In this document: piece by piece, positions 11,497-21,300 of the stretch
Layout: each line of letters opens with the position of its first letter
Numbering within the stretch: position 1 is the first letter of the stretch
Origin: Tricholoma matsutake
Taxonomy: Eukaryota; Basidiomycota; Agaricomycetes; Agaricales; Tricholomataceae
Assembly: GCA_026075535.2 (NCBI GenBank)
Contig: AP026542.1
Location: 8,618,001-8,682,000 of the forward strand
Length of the DNA stretch: 64,000 nt
Direction: 5' to 3'
The notes under the pieces: model-generated
The model's database searches: none
What the model was told of the DNA's origin: nothing
Seen by the model: only the letters and a program-made list of their open reading frames with translations
Made by a program: the position numbers and the translations under genes

Positions 11497-13644
11497 TTAC
11501 GAACATATTTTGGGACCCCCAGCTGGTGTCCAGGATTTGCCGAGTGCGAGGAAGAGCGAAGTCGTCATAACAATGATTCCGAAGGCTACACACATAAACG
11601 CGGGAAGTTTGGTTCGACTGTGCCAAGGAGTATTGCTGTCTATGAGTTTGATGTAACATGCGGCGGGGAATATGTAGGCCAACGCAGTAGCGGATATACC
11701 TCCAGTGATCTCAAGCATAACACCTAGGTCGCAGGTCACTAGCGAGACTAGACAGGTATGGAGCTTAGCAGCTGTTTAACCCTCCGGAAAAATAAGCGGT
11801 TACCAAGCATGGATGAGAGTAGGATTGTTGAGGTGAAGAAAATATGCCGTTGCTGATTAAATAATTCATGAGAGAAGAAATATTGTTCAACGACCTAGCC
11901 AGGTATTGTCAACAACCACAGTAATGGTGACAGACACGGCGTACGAACCTCTCTACAGACGAACAACTCAAGCGGAAGCGTAGTAAACATGTTCAGCCCG
12001 AAGCAAAATCGAGCTACGTTGATTAATGTGTCGTTCTATCAGGGAAGATATCAGCAAACCGTGTGCGACAATCATCTCAGGTAAAAAATACCGCTGCAAA
12101 ATTATTCAGTATGTTTCCTTGCGTTTTATCCGTGAATACGAGATATGCGGATACGGCTAAAGTAGTGCAGGCAACAAGTGAAATCAAAGTTGATATATGT
12201 GCCACTTTGGCAAACCGATCTAGCGTAGGTGTCCGCAGGCTTCCATAGATGAGGAGGGAATTGTGGTGGCACACTGGCGTTGCATATCAGTGAGTCTTCC
12301 AGTGGAACGGAAAAATGGGTTCACCAAAAGCAAAACTTATGACGCCAACTGCTTGGAAGAATCCAGGCTCGATGATAGAAAAGCGCTTGGAAGGGTCGCC
12401 TTTCAGTTCTGGTGGAACATGTGATTCTTCAACCATGACGGACGTGACTATTATAAGCATGCCAACCAGAGCGACACCAGAAGCACGAGAGAGCTTTTGG
12501 ATGTCCCGGTAGAGAGATAGAGGATAGGACACGCAAACGGTACACAAAGTGATGACGAACTGACGATTAGCAAATATTTTGAGAACGGGTATCGAGTGAA
12601 GTTGGGGGAATATTGAGCGGATGACATGGGGTATGGTGTCTCCAATGATGATTCCAAATGCGCACATGCCTGAGTTTATGGTTGTATTAATGAAAGACAC
12701 AAGTATACAACGTCTAAAACTCACCTCCAAAAGCAAACGCAAATTGAAAGAATGAAACAGCAGCTCTGCCGCTGGACCCAAAGCAGTGATCCATGATTTC
12801 GATATATGAGTGTCTTCCACTAAGTTTCGCGTTGATGACTATCAGTCGGATAGTCCAATCCGTAACACAACACAATACCACAAGAAGCACCAATCCAGAA
12901 ACGAAACCAGCCTGACTAACAGCGTAAGGCAGTCCTTGAATGATGTGACGACAGTAAGACTTTTGGAACTTGAATAGAATGCGGGAAAATTACCGATTAT
13001 TCCTGAAATACAACAATGTGTAAAGAGAGCGAAGATGATGCTATAGGGCAGCTTACCTGCTCCTAATATAGAATTGGCCATGTTAGCAATTGAATCAATT
13101 ATGCTCCCGCCTGCTATTCGCTTGGCTGCAATTTCTTCCAAATTATAGCCGGCTGCCTCCTGTGATTCGTGTGTATGCACTGCATCAAGGCTTCTTCTTG
13201 ATGCGGATGATTCAAAGAGCCCGACAAGCAGAGGCATGGATTGGTCCATGTGTCCTGGTGGAGTAATCAGGTTGGCATCGTCATGTTCATCCATTTGGTC
13301 TGAATCAAGGTCAAATTCTGCAATAATAAGTAAACGGCAGTCTGCAGTGGGAACACCAGAACGTAATAGGGAGAATGGCGCACGTACACACCTGCTTCAC
13401 GACTAGCAAGAGTTGACCTAAGGGGAAGGCCAATGACTTGAACTTCCTCTTGAAAACGAACGCCATGATCTATCCTGTCTGTTTTGGCTGCATCGAGTGC
13501 CGTTGGTTCAGTTTCATCGTCTGAGTCTTGGACAGAGAATATTGTGCGGTCATTCGTTATATCATCTCTGGAACCGAGGAGAGGTTGTGCATGTTCTGTA
13601 TCCGTAGCGCCATTTCGATCCCTTCTCGTGGATAATTGGAACAT
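11497..13644 (-). CDS. Amino-acid transporter, AVT/SLC38-like (Aa_trans family)
   Basis: A secondary amino-acid transporter of the Aa_trans family; yeast relatives (AVT) act at the vacuole membrane. The ATG is at 13644. A long acidic and polar N-terminal tail (with PLL and acidic clusters, as in vacuolar transporters) precedes GGSIIDSIANMANSILGAG and GLPYAVSQAGFVSGLVLL, the diagnostic first membrane helix. Further helices include VLLVVLCCVTDWTIRLIV, MCAFGIIIGDTIPHVI, FVITLCTVCVSYPLSL, GVALVGMLIIVTSVMV and the C-terminal LPAFMCVAFGIIVMTTSL. A 9-nt microexon at 12994-13002 encodes the IIG part of the first helix between GAG and LPYAV. The other introns are short and GT-AG. It is divergent from the PL14-like gene, with 114 bp between the start codons. 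Subcellular site and substrate are inferred. Confidence 0.9.
12994..13002 (-). other. 9-nt microexon of the amino-acid transporter
   Basis: On the minus strand, CAG precedes and GTAATT follows the 9 bases GAATAATCG. With phase-1 flanks (GAG/GA ATA ATC G/GA) it supplies exactly the residues needed to make GAGIIGLPYAV, the conserved first helix. Without it the family motif would be broken. Confidence 0.8.
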
Positions 13645-13758
13645 GATGAGGCTGTCATGAGGCTCCGCTGTCGAGGTCGAGAAGTGTTACACGTGACTCG
13701 ACTAGACTCAGACATATCTTTCTACTTTGACTGGGCCGGCCCCGACATTCCTTCCATC
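13645..13758. promoter_or_regulatory. Compact bidirectional promoter between transporter and PL14-like gene
   Basis: Only 114 bp separate the two divergent start codons, so both promoters and 5' leaders must overlap. The minus-strand ATG is at 13644 and the plus-strand ATG at 13759. A longer plus-strand start at 13636 would overlap the transporter start and would put the signal peptide internally, so 13759 is preferred. Confidence 0.5.
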
Positions 13759-15041
13759 ATGTCTGCTAGCAGAAATTTCGTCTACGTACTATGTGCCTTG
13801 TCGTCTCCTATCACACTCGCTGCCACATTCCAAGCCTCCGTCTCCGTTGAACAATTAGCTTCCTTATATTCCCTCACAACTAGCACATCAATACCATTCC
13901 CAACCGCTACTCTGCCCTCTACAGGTGCCCAATCATTCATTGTCTCTGACTGGTCGTTGGAAAAAGGCAGAATACAGGACGGTTCCAACAATTTGGCCTT
14001 TGTCAACGACCCCTTTCCAGATAAACCCGTGCCTGTATCCTCCTCTACCGTCAACACAAGTGGTCCTGTGTTGCAAGTAACCTATCCAGCAGGTGCCTTC
14101 GCGAGCACCAATAGCGGTGCACAGTTCTACAATCTTTGGAACACCTCAGATCAATCAACCTTTGGATCTATGTTGGTAACGTATGAAGTTGCATTTGATG
14201 CAGGCTATGATTGGGTAAAAGGAGGTAAGCTGCCGGGGCTGAGAGGCGGGTTGAATTCGACGGGGTGTAGTGGGGGCAACGCGGCTAATGGACAAGATTG
14301 CTTTAGCACAAGAGTGATGTGGAGACAAAATGGTGCGGGTGAGGGTGCGTGTCTTTCTTTGCATCCTTCCTTATCAATGGTCTGACTTGAACAATACCTA
14401 CCTATAGTCTACGCTTACATCCCTGCTTCAAATAGCCTCTGCTCTACTAAGGGTATCGTCTGCAATCCTGAATTCGGCATTAGCATTTCCAGAGGTTCAT
14501 TTGGTTTTGTCAGTGGACAGTAAGTCGCGCGTCAACCTTCGGTTTCACCTTGTTGTTTAATGAAATACTCGGGTAGATGGAACCGAGTTACTGTTCTTGT
14601 CCGCCTCAACGAGCCTTCAAATCTCGCTAACGGGAATATCCAGTTGTTGTCAGTTTGTCGCGTTACGTCCCCAAAATATATGTTCACAAGTGTGGCAATC
14701 ATAGCTTCAACGATATGCAGGCTATCAACCAACAAAACGTCTTAATCCGCACCGCCGAAAACCTGACCGCCAACGGATTCTATTTTTCGTAAGTTAGACT
14801 GTCGCCCTACTCGTTTCAGAGTTGATACAACTCCAATAGAACATTTTATGGCGGTAATGACGCGTCCTGGGCTCCCGCTCAAACTACACATAGTTATTTT
14901 CGCAACGTACGCATGTGGGCCAGCAAAGCCCCATCCAATCTTACGGGTCAGGCAGGCAGTGCGGGCAGCCATCATGCCGCGGGGCTCATCCATATCACTG
15001 GGTTTATGCTGGTTATCGCACTAGTCGTGTTGTGTATATAA
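13759..15041 (+). CDS. Polysaccharide lyase 14-like secreted protein with C-terminal anchor signal
   Basis: Resembles the PL14 (alginate/glucuronan lyase-like) beta-jelly-roll proteins common in agaricomycetes. An N-terminal signal peptide is clear (FVYVLCALSSPITLA). Core blocks are YEVAFDAGYDWVKGGKLPG, RMW-type VMWRQNGAGEVYAYIP, CSTKGIVCNPEFGISISRGS, WNRVTVLVRLNEP and FYGGNDASWAPAQTTHSYFR. The C-terminus has a small-residue stretch then GLIHITGFMLVIALVVLCI, which looks like a GPI-anchor signal. Exons: 13759-14344, 14408-14519, 14577-14648, 14705-14788, 14840-15041. Two cysteine pairs in the core would suit disulfides. It probably acts on or at the cell wall; the true substrate is unknown. 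The next gene starts 85 bp downstream on the same strand. Confidence 0.85.
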
Positions 15042-15125
15042 GGATTATTGTATTGGACATACCTGAGCTCGTTGTATATAAGACCTTGACCTGGATCACG
15101 TGTATAAGAATTTGTCTGCAACACC

Positions 15126-17353
15126 ATGGCATTCTCTGGAGCACTGGTATGGTTTATCTGACATCTTACTCACAAAAAGTAACGATCTATTAGACACTCA
15201 CTGACCTCAACGACTTTATCACTCCATCCCAGGCGTGCATAAAACCCGTCGAGCAGCTCAATCCCAGCACACAGAAACTGCCTGATGCCGCTTCGGTACA
15301 TAAATATTCTTCTTCTCTTGGTTTTGTAAAACATAATGGTCACAGACAGAAATACATATAGATGGTAGCGGGTCGTACTATGAAGTCTCAACGGAATCCA
15401 ATCAGGCTACCCAAGGCAAGAAACTAGAGCAAGCACAGATAAGCTTGAATGACTGCCTGGCATGCTCGTACGTTACCTTTATCCTATCGTTCCATTCTTT
15501 CCTAATTTCCCGTCAGCGGTTGCATCACCTCCGCCGAATCTGTCTTGATAACACTTCAGTCACACAAAGAGGTCTTCAACTTCCTCGAATCTAACTCCAA
15601 TCCTCCCCCATCCGAACATTCCAAGATCCCCATAATTTCAATATCTCCTCAATCACTCGCATCTCTTGCTGCTGCCTTGGCTACTACAAACCAGGCTTCT
15701 TCTTCTCAACCACCCATAACACCGCGCCAAGTCCTTCGTCGTGTACGTGCGTTCTGCATACAGTCCCTTGGGTTCGCACATGTCTTCGATACGACATTCG
15801 CCAGGCACATTGCATTACGGGAGCATATCAAAGAGTTCGAAGAGCGGAGAGCCAGTGTTCCTGCTTATTCTAGCGGTGGAAAGGGCCACACCGGTAGTGC
15901 GGATACAGGAGGTTGGGGACCTCACGCCCTCCCGATGTTGGCAAGCGCATGCCCTGGGTGGATATGTTACGCTGAGAAGGCACACGGGGAGATGCTCCCT
16001 TTCATTGCTCGCACGAAGAGTCCACAACAAGTTATGGGCACGCTCGTGAAACACTGGATGGGCCAGGTATGGGGGAAATTGTATGGGTTTCTATTTCTTT
16101 ATTTTATTCCCATGTACTGACCGTTACGATTACGCAGACCGAACGAGATATACCATGTCTCCGTGATGCCCTGCTACGACAAGAAACTCGAGGCGTCAAG
16201 GAAGGACTTTTATGACGACGTATACTCGACGCGAGACGTCGACTGCGTCATCACCACTGGCGAGCTTGAGCTCATGATGCGCGAGAAGGGATGGGACATC
16301 TCTCTCCCCGTTCCCGGCGAACTCGATCCCGTCCCGTCTCCCTCCCCATCCCCAACACCACCTTCCCCATACACGTCCCCCGAAAATATCTCAAATCCAG
16401 CCATCATATCCCCTCCCCTCCCAACGCCTATGCCAGAGCTCCTGACACATCCAGGCACGTCCTCAGGCTCCTATCTGCATGCCATCATCGCGCATCTGCA
16501 GGCGACGTCGCCCATTCCGCTCGTGCTCAGCACAAAGACGGTGCGCAACGCCGACTACGAGGAGTACGCCCTGCGCAAACGGGTGGATCCTGGAATGAGT
16601 GAGGTTAACGGTGTGCATGTGAACGGGAACGGTGTCAACGGCGTTCGTCATATCCGTGGCAACAATGGCGTCGAATATAGACCAACGCGTAATCAAGAAC
16701 ATCTCGGCGAAATAGTATTCAAAGGCGCGAAATGCTATGGCTTTCGTAACTTGCAGAATGTAGTGCGCAAAGTCGGGCGCGAGCGCGGTGTGAGGACGAC
16801 CAGCGGGGCTGCTGGGAAACTTGGTGGACCTCGGGCAAGTGGAGCTGGGGTAGGGGTCGGTGCTCGGCGACTACGGAAAGGAGGGGGTGGAGTTACGGAG
16901 AAGGAGCAAGAGGAGGAGAGGGGATATGATTATGTGGAGGTGATGGCGTGTCCGGGGGGGTGTGTCAATGGTGGGGGGCAGTTGAAGCCAGTGCTGCATA
17001 GCAATGGTACGGGCACAGGTGTAGATGAAGAGGGGTATACACGAGATTGGGAGGGGAACGGTGTTGCTATTGGTGATGAGGTGAACGTGCTCCAGAACGC
17101 AAAATGGGGTGATAGGGAATGGACGAAGAAGGTGGAGGAGATGTATTGGCGAGATAGGGATGATATAAGTCATCATTTGGACGCAGATGTGCTAATGGAG
17201 CGTGTGTGGGATGAACTGGTGTGCAGGGATGAAGGGATGGAGGTGGACGGGGATGGGGACGGGGACAAGCGGGAGGAGAGGAAACGATTATTTTTCAGGA
17301 CGCAATACAGGGCTGTGGAGAGTGAGGTTGTGGGACTGGCAGTTGTTTGGTAA
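15126..17353 (+). CDS. NAR1: Cytosolic Fe-S cluster assembly factor NAR1
   Basis: An iron-hydrogenase-like protein of the cytosolic iron-sulfur assembly (CIA) pathway, linking scaffold to targeting complex. The start MAFSGAL/TLTDLNDFITPSQACIKP matches the family, and the N-terminal cluster ligands are that Cys plus CLACSGC (C-x2-C-x2-C). C-terminal cluster ligands are seen in SACPGWICYAEK, HVSVMPCYDKKLEASR and ACPGGCVNGGGQ. Exons: 15126-15146 (21 nt), 15194-15295, 15346-15467, 15517-16080, 16138-17353. The last exon carries a long family-variable insert rich in Pro/Ser and then Gly/Asn/Val between the MMREKGW and VVRKVGRERG blocks. The C-terminus FRTQYRAVESEVVGLAVVW fits the conserved tail. 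All ligand cysteines appear present, so it should be functional. It sits 85 bp after the PL14-like stop. Confidence 0.95.
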
Positions 17354-17903
17354 CAGTTTCTGGTATAATGAACATTGCTTATGGTGGATGCTATCAGAAC
17401 TTGGGAACCAGGCCTGACGTGGACGTCTCCGACTGACAGGCTTCACATGCCCGTCATCATCATTCCAATATTCCCCCTTTGCGTCGCCACCAGTTTTACA
17501 TCCTCCGAGGAGCGTCAGAACTGTGTCTTTAAGCTTCTCGCTTCCAAAGTCGAAGCATATTTTGCGGCGTAGTATGCCATCTAGTGCAAAATGGACTGGG
17601 CCACTAACATCTACCTCTGCGGCTGAGCCGGATGACAAGCGCTAGCACACAAGTGGCAAAAGGACCCTGACAGCCTGAGGACTGCAGGCTTGGTAACCAC
17701 ATCGCCCTTACATCGGAAACCGACATGGACTTTGATTCGAGCATAACGGTGATGCTAGAAGCTTCTCAAGGCAGTAAGACACTCGAATCACAATTGCAAC
17801 ACCACAAATTCAATATATATTTGCGGCCACGAGAACCTTGATATATAGCTATGGGCTTTCTGCACCAAATGCTCTCCACCTTTGGAACGTCCTTCGAGCT
17901 TCT
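17354..17903. other. Intergenic region after NAR1
   Basis: About 550 bp. A minus-strand open frame of 116 codons at 17288-17638 overlaps the NAR1 3' end; it starts MSSGSAAEVDVSGPVHFALDG and has no recognised domain, and could be a small gene, an antisense transcript or chance. Nothing else identifiable was seen. Confidence 0.35.
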
Positions 17904-18158
17904 TCAGGCCCACACCAAGAAATTGGCACACCTTCCTTCCGCACTCGCAGGCTTTCCACAGTTCCTAAATTTCTGACCACGACTCTGCGGTTGACTAGAA
18001 GTGCGTAATTTGGTAGTGGTGCCGAAATTGCAGTCGGGAATGCGTGTGTCGCGTTCTGCGCGGATAGCTTGGCAGGTGTCGCATCTTGCATATGCTTTTC
18101 CATTGGCTGCGGTGAAATCGGTCATGGGTTGATCACAATGCTTGAGGGTGGATGTCAT
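17904..18158 (-). CDS. Small GRF-type zinc-finger protein
   Basis: An 84-residue protein from the ATG at 18158. It holds HCDQPM...YARCDTC, a possible zinc ligand set, and then a GRF-type finger: DCNFGTTTKLRTS, SRGQKFRNCGK, CANFLVWA. The order Cys, Thr-rich stretch, G-(Q/R)-x-F-x-x-C, then C-x-x-F-x-W is the GRF signature. GRF fingers bind single-stranded or structured nucleic acid in larger enzymes; small stand-alone GRF proteins occur in many agaricomycetes and have no known role. A related but broken copy lies directly upstream at 18470-18720, so this is the survivor of a tandem pair. It is intronless as read. An upstream ATG at 18224 adds 22 codons and cannot be excluded. Confidence 0.65.
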   Translation of the reverse strand: MTSTLKHCDQPMTDFTAANGKAYARCDTCQAIRAERDTRIPDCNFGTTTKLRTSSQPQSRGQKFRNCGKPASAEGRCANFLVWA

Positions 18159-18469
18159 CTTAAAATGTGGGTGGTGGGTTTTGTTTAAGGTTCGAAACGC
18201 AAAAGTACACCGTCTCCACTTCATGAAGAGGAGTATTACTGTTTTTGGGCAAGTTTGGGAAATAGGGATGGTCTTTCTGGGTACCGGTGATTACATTTGA
18301 ACGCGGATGTGCTGCTGTGTGAGATGAGAATCACATCAGTCGAGACAATGCCCCGCAACTATTTTATTTGGGGATAACTCAGTCGATGGTCACCCAAGAG
18401 CATACCAGTAAAATATATAATGTACACTGTGACTGCAGCCACGAGATAAAAACCGTCTTGTGGGCTTCT

Positions 18470-18720
18470 CCCGCTGCCTAAAGCCGGTGCACACGAAGGA
18501 ATTGAAGCTGTTAATGACACCTACGGCCTCTCCATAGCTCCTAAACTTCCGACCATGACTGCGCGATTTCTGAGATTTGCATAACCTGGCGTGCAGTTGG
18601 GGATGCGTTTGTCGCGTTTTGAACCATTGCATGGCACATCTCGCGAAAGGCTTCCCATCCATGAGTTGACCACAGGGCTGGTGAAGCCGAAGGTGAATAG
18701 GGGAACTTTCCATTGCCATG
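18470..18720 (-). pseudogene. Decayed second copy of the GRF finger gene
   Basis: Two minus-strand frames together match the neighbouring GRF gene. One frame gives KRIPNCTPGYA (compare TRIPDCNFGTT) and the other gives CKSQKSRSHGRKFRSYGE (compare the SRGQKFRNCGK region), so at least one frameshift separates them. The upstream part QPCGQLMDGKPFARC matches the CDQPM...YARC block. The DNA matches too: both copies carry a GACCA(C/T)GACT stretch and a TCGCGTT stretch in the same order. The zinc ligands and the final Trp are largely lost, so this is read as a pseudogene. Confidence 0.6.
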
Positions 18721-18780
18721 TGTTATGTGATTGTGTAATCTTTCGCACCTTGCGAAACGCCACGACGACGCGAAGGCACG

Positions 18781-21046
18781 ATGTACTCTGATGATGAGCA
18801 AGATGACGATGAAGCAGGCAAGTTTATGTTCTACAACTTCTCACCCCCTTGTCTGCGCTTGTATGAGCGAGAAGAGGAACAAGCAAGAATCGTTAAGCAA
18901 ACGATTCTAGCGGATGTAGAAGCAGGGAAAGCGGACGCGAGCGCGCTGGATAGAGTAATCGGAGAGATTTTCCCTGTGCTTCGCTTCTTTCAGTCCGTCG
19001 AAGGATTCTATACAGTGCGATTCTTCTGACCATGATGCTGCGGAGTGATTCTCATTCTAATATTCAGGGATCTCTTGACCTGACAGGTCGTCATCTTTCG
19101 GTAAAGTTTGTAGATCCAAATTCTTGATACTTCTCATCGAAGCAGTGCGAACTTTAGCGATTCGACTCGTTATCTACACGGTGGAACGCATATCTGACTG
19201 AGTTTGTGGCAGTGTGTGTCGGTGTGAAGGCATTCACTTCTGATGTAAAGGACTGCAGAGGACTTCCATATGTGCGCCACGACCTATGGGATAGCTTCCA
19301 GAAGAAATGGAAGGTCCCGCCTACATTTCCGTTTGGATCACTCTTGGACCATACCAGTAGGTTGTGTAACATACGCTCTGCTGTCTTTTTGCTCATCCTG
19401 CAAATACAGTCATAGTGCTTCAAACAATAAGCCAGAATCCCCTCCCTAAAATCCAAAAACTTTGTCTCACTGATCTCCCACCCGAATTGCTAGATGAAGT
19501 CTTTCGACACGCCTCTTTGGATAAAGCGCGCCTCCTCTCCTCGACGTGCCGACAACTTAGGGAGATTGCGCATCCATACATCTTCATAGTAGGTGTACCG
19601 TGTCTGGACGATGCTGTCTATCTTCTAATGTCCAGTGACGTATTACAGACCCGGAGCTTGTCATTTCGTCTATCGCTTGATTTCTGGAAAAACTTACGCC
19701 TCGTAGAGGATCCAGCACAATATATGGCACAGCTTGCTCGTTCCTCCAGAGAAAGTGTACTATCTGCGAGTGAATTTCTTCTCGGGCGCCCGGAACTTAT
19801 CAACAGGATGCGTCGTCTCAACATTCACGATGGCTGGTCTTTATCACTGTTCGAGGGAACATCTATCAATGGGTTTGACTTATCCGATGTAGAAGATGAT
19901 TTTTACCCCCCAATAACCCGCTCATTTGTGGATGTCCTTTCAGCTGGCCACAATCTAACCTCCGTTACTCTTCATCATATAACCCTTGGCTTGGATATCG
20001 TCCGATCCATTTCTTTCCTTCGCAATCTGCATACACTTGATTTAATGCTCTGCTCTTTGCAGGAAGACGTCATAGACATCCTGTTGTCCGACTCGAGCGA
20101 TGAATTATCATGGGGTGTTTACAATCTCCGACTCTTCATGGACAATGACCAAGCCTGGTATACTCTCCTTCTATGCCCCAACCTTCATACACTTTCTGCC
20201 CGCTCCACTCATACACTCGAGATGTCAGCGCCCCCTCCCGATATTTGGCCGCTATGCAAGTTTTATCCTACCTTGGAACGTCTGTGGCTAGAACATGTCG
20301 ACATCTTAGACATTTCCTTCTACGCCGCCTGGCTTTGTACAGGCTCTGCATCTCATCTTCGACTGACACATTTCAAGCTGCACACGCTTCCAGGTGTCGC
20401 GGAGGTAGATTTGGATAACGTGCTTACTTCGTTGGGGAGAATGCCTTTACAGGTCTTGGTGCTCGATGGGATTCATGAAGGAGGATTCTTCCTCTTCATT
20501 GGTATCGCAGCATTATTTCCATCATTGATAGCACTTACGCTCATTCGTCGCGCAAGCAATCGTCAATTGAGAACCAGCTTAGCTACCTGGCCTCACGCCT
20601 CCTGGGAGTATGCCCGACTTCTAGCCCCGCTTCAGAATCTGAAGCACTTTGGTTGGAACATGGACTACATCTATTCGCCACCTACTCCCTACGGATTGTT
20701 GCGATTCGAAGAAGGATTTCCAGCCGAAGAAACCGATTACCTTGAGTGGGCCGAAGAAATAAATGCGGATTCGTTCGGCATAGATTATTGGACAGCATTG
20801 TCATTTGCAGCATACTGTCCAAGTCTGCAGACATATACCATCACGGAACGCCCTAACGTTATGACCTGTCGAATCTCTCGGGCGCCCGACGGAAGTATTA
20901 TTAGTGAGGTACCTGAACGGCTATGGAACGACCGGGATTCGTGGAATATAAATCATTGGAACCCAACAGGATTCGATGGTCATTGGCAAGATATATTACC
21001 GGAGTCTGCTGAGAGGAACGTTGATGAGGACGGTGGCTATTATTGA
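18781..21046 (+). CDS. F-box / leucine-rich protein
   Basis: A likely SCF ubiquitin-ligase substrate adaptor of the large, fast-evolving agaricomycete F-box family. The start MYSDDEQDDDEAG is acidic and is followed by a helical segment (EEEQARIVKQTILADVEAG). The F-box is LCLTDLPPELLDEVF, LLSSTCRQLREIA at about 19455-19570, and then come Leu-rich repeat-like segments (LTSVTLHHITLG, LHTLDLMLCSL, LQVLVLDGIHEG, LIALTLIRRA). Three introns join what look like separate frames into one: 19015-19067, 19101-19157 and 19357-19409. Exon 1 reads through to FYT, exon 2 GSLDLTGRHLS, exon 3 RFDSLSTRWNAYLTEF to FGSLLDHT, and exon 4 the F-box and repeats to the TGA-proximal DEDGGYY. The target is unknown. Confidence 0.78.
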
Positions 21047-21300
21047 TCAATCAATCCACATCTCAGACCGAATTTGCCTTATCGCTGCGTGGCATCCAGT
21101 GAAGGATGAATTTGTATGCCTGCAAGCTTGGCTTTCTGAGTGCATGCACCTCGTGCTACTTGAATGGGATCCTTCATCGAGGTTAATTAACTCCAAAACC
21201 TACACACCACCAGGTGCACATTGCGTGGTAGTGGAGGTCCGAGGTATCATGTAAGCAAAGCAAGCACGTCCTATCTTCAAAGCCAGAAACCCCATACAGC

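Noticed and set aside
16210..17176. Several minus-strand frames under the last NAR1 exon
   Set aside because: They mirror low-complexity Pro/Ser and Gly/Val codons of NAR1; NAR1 itself is certain.
9585..17353. A metabolic gene cluster joining ERG8, PL14-like lyase, NAR1 and ferrochelatase
   Set aside because: The genes serve unrelated pathways and lack a backbone biosynthetic enzyme, regulator or shared promoter; ordinary gene order explains them.
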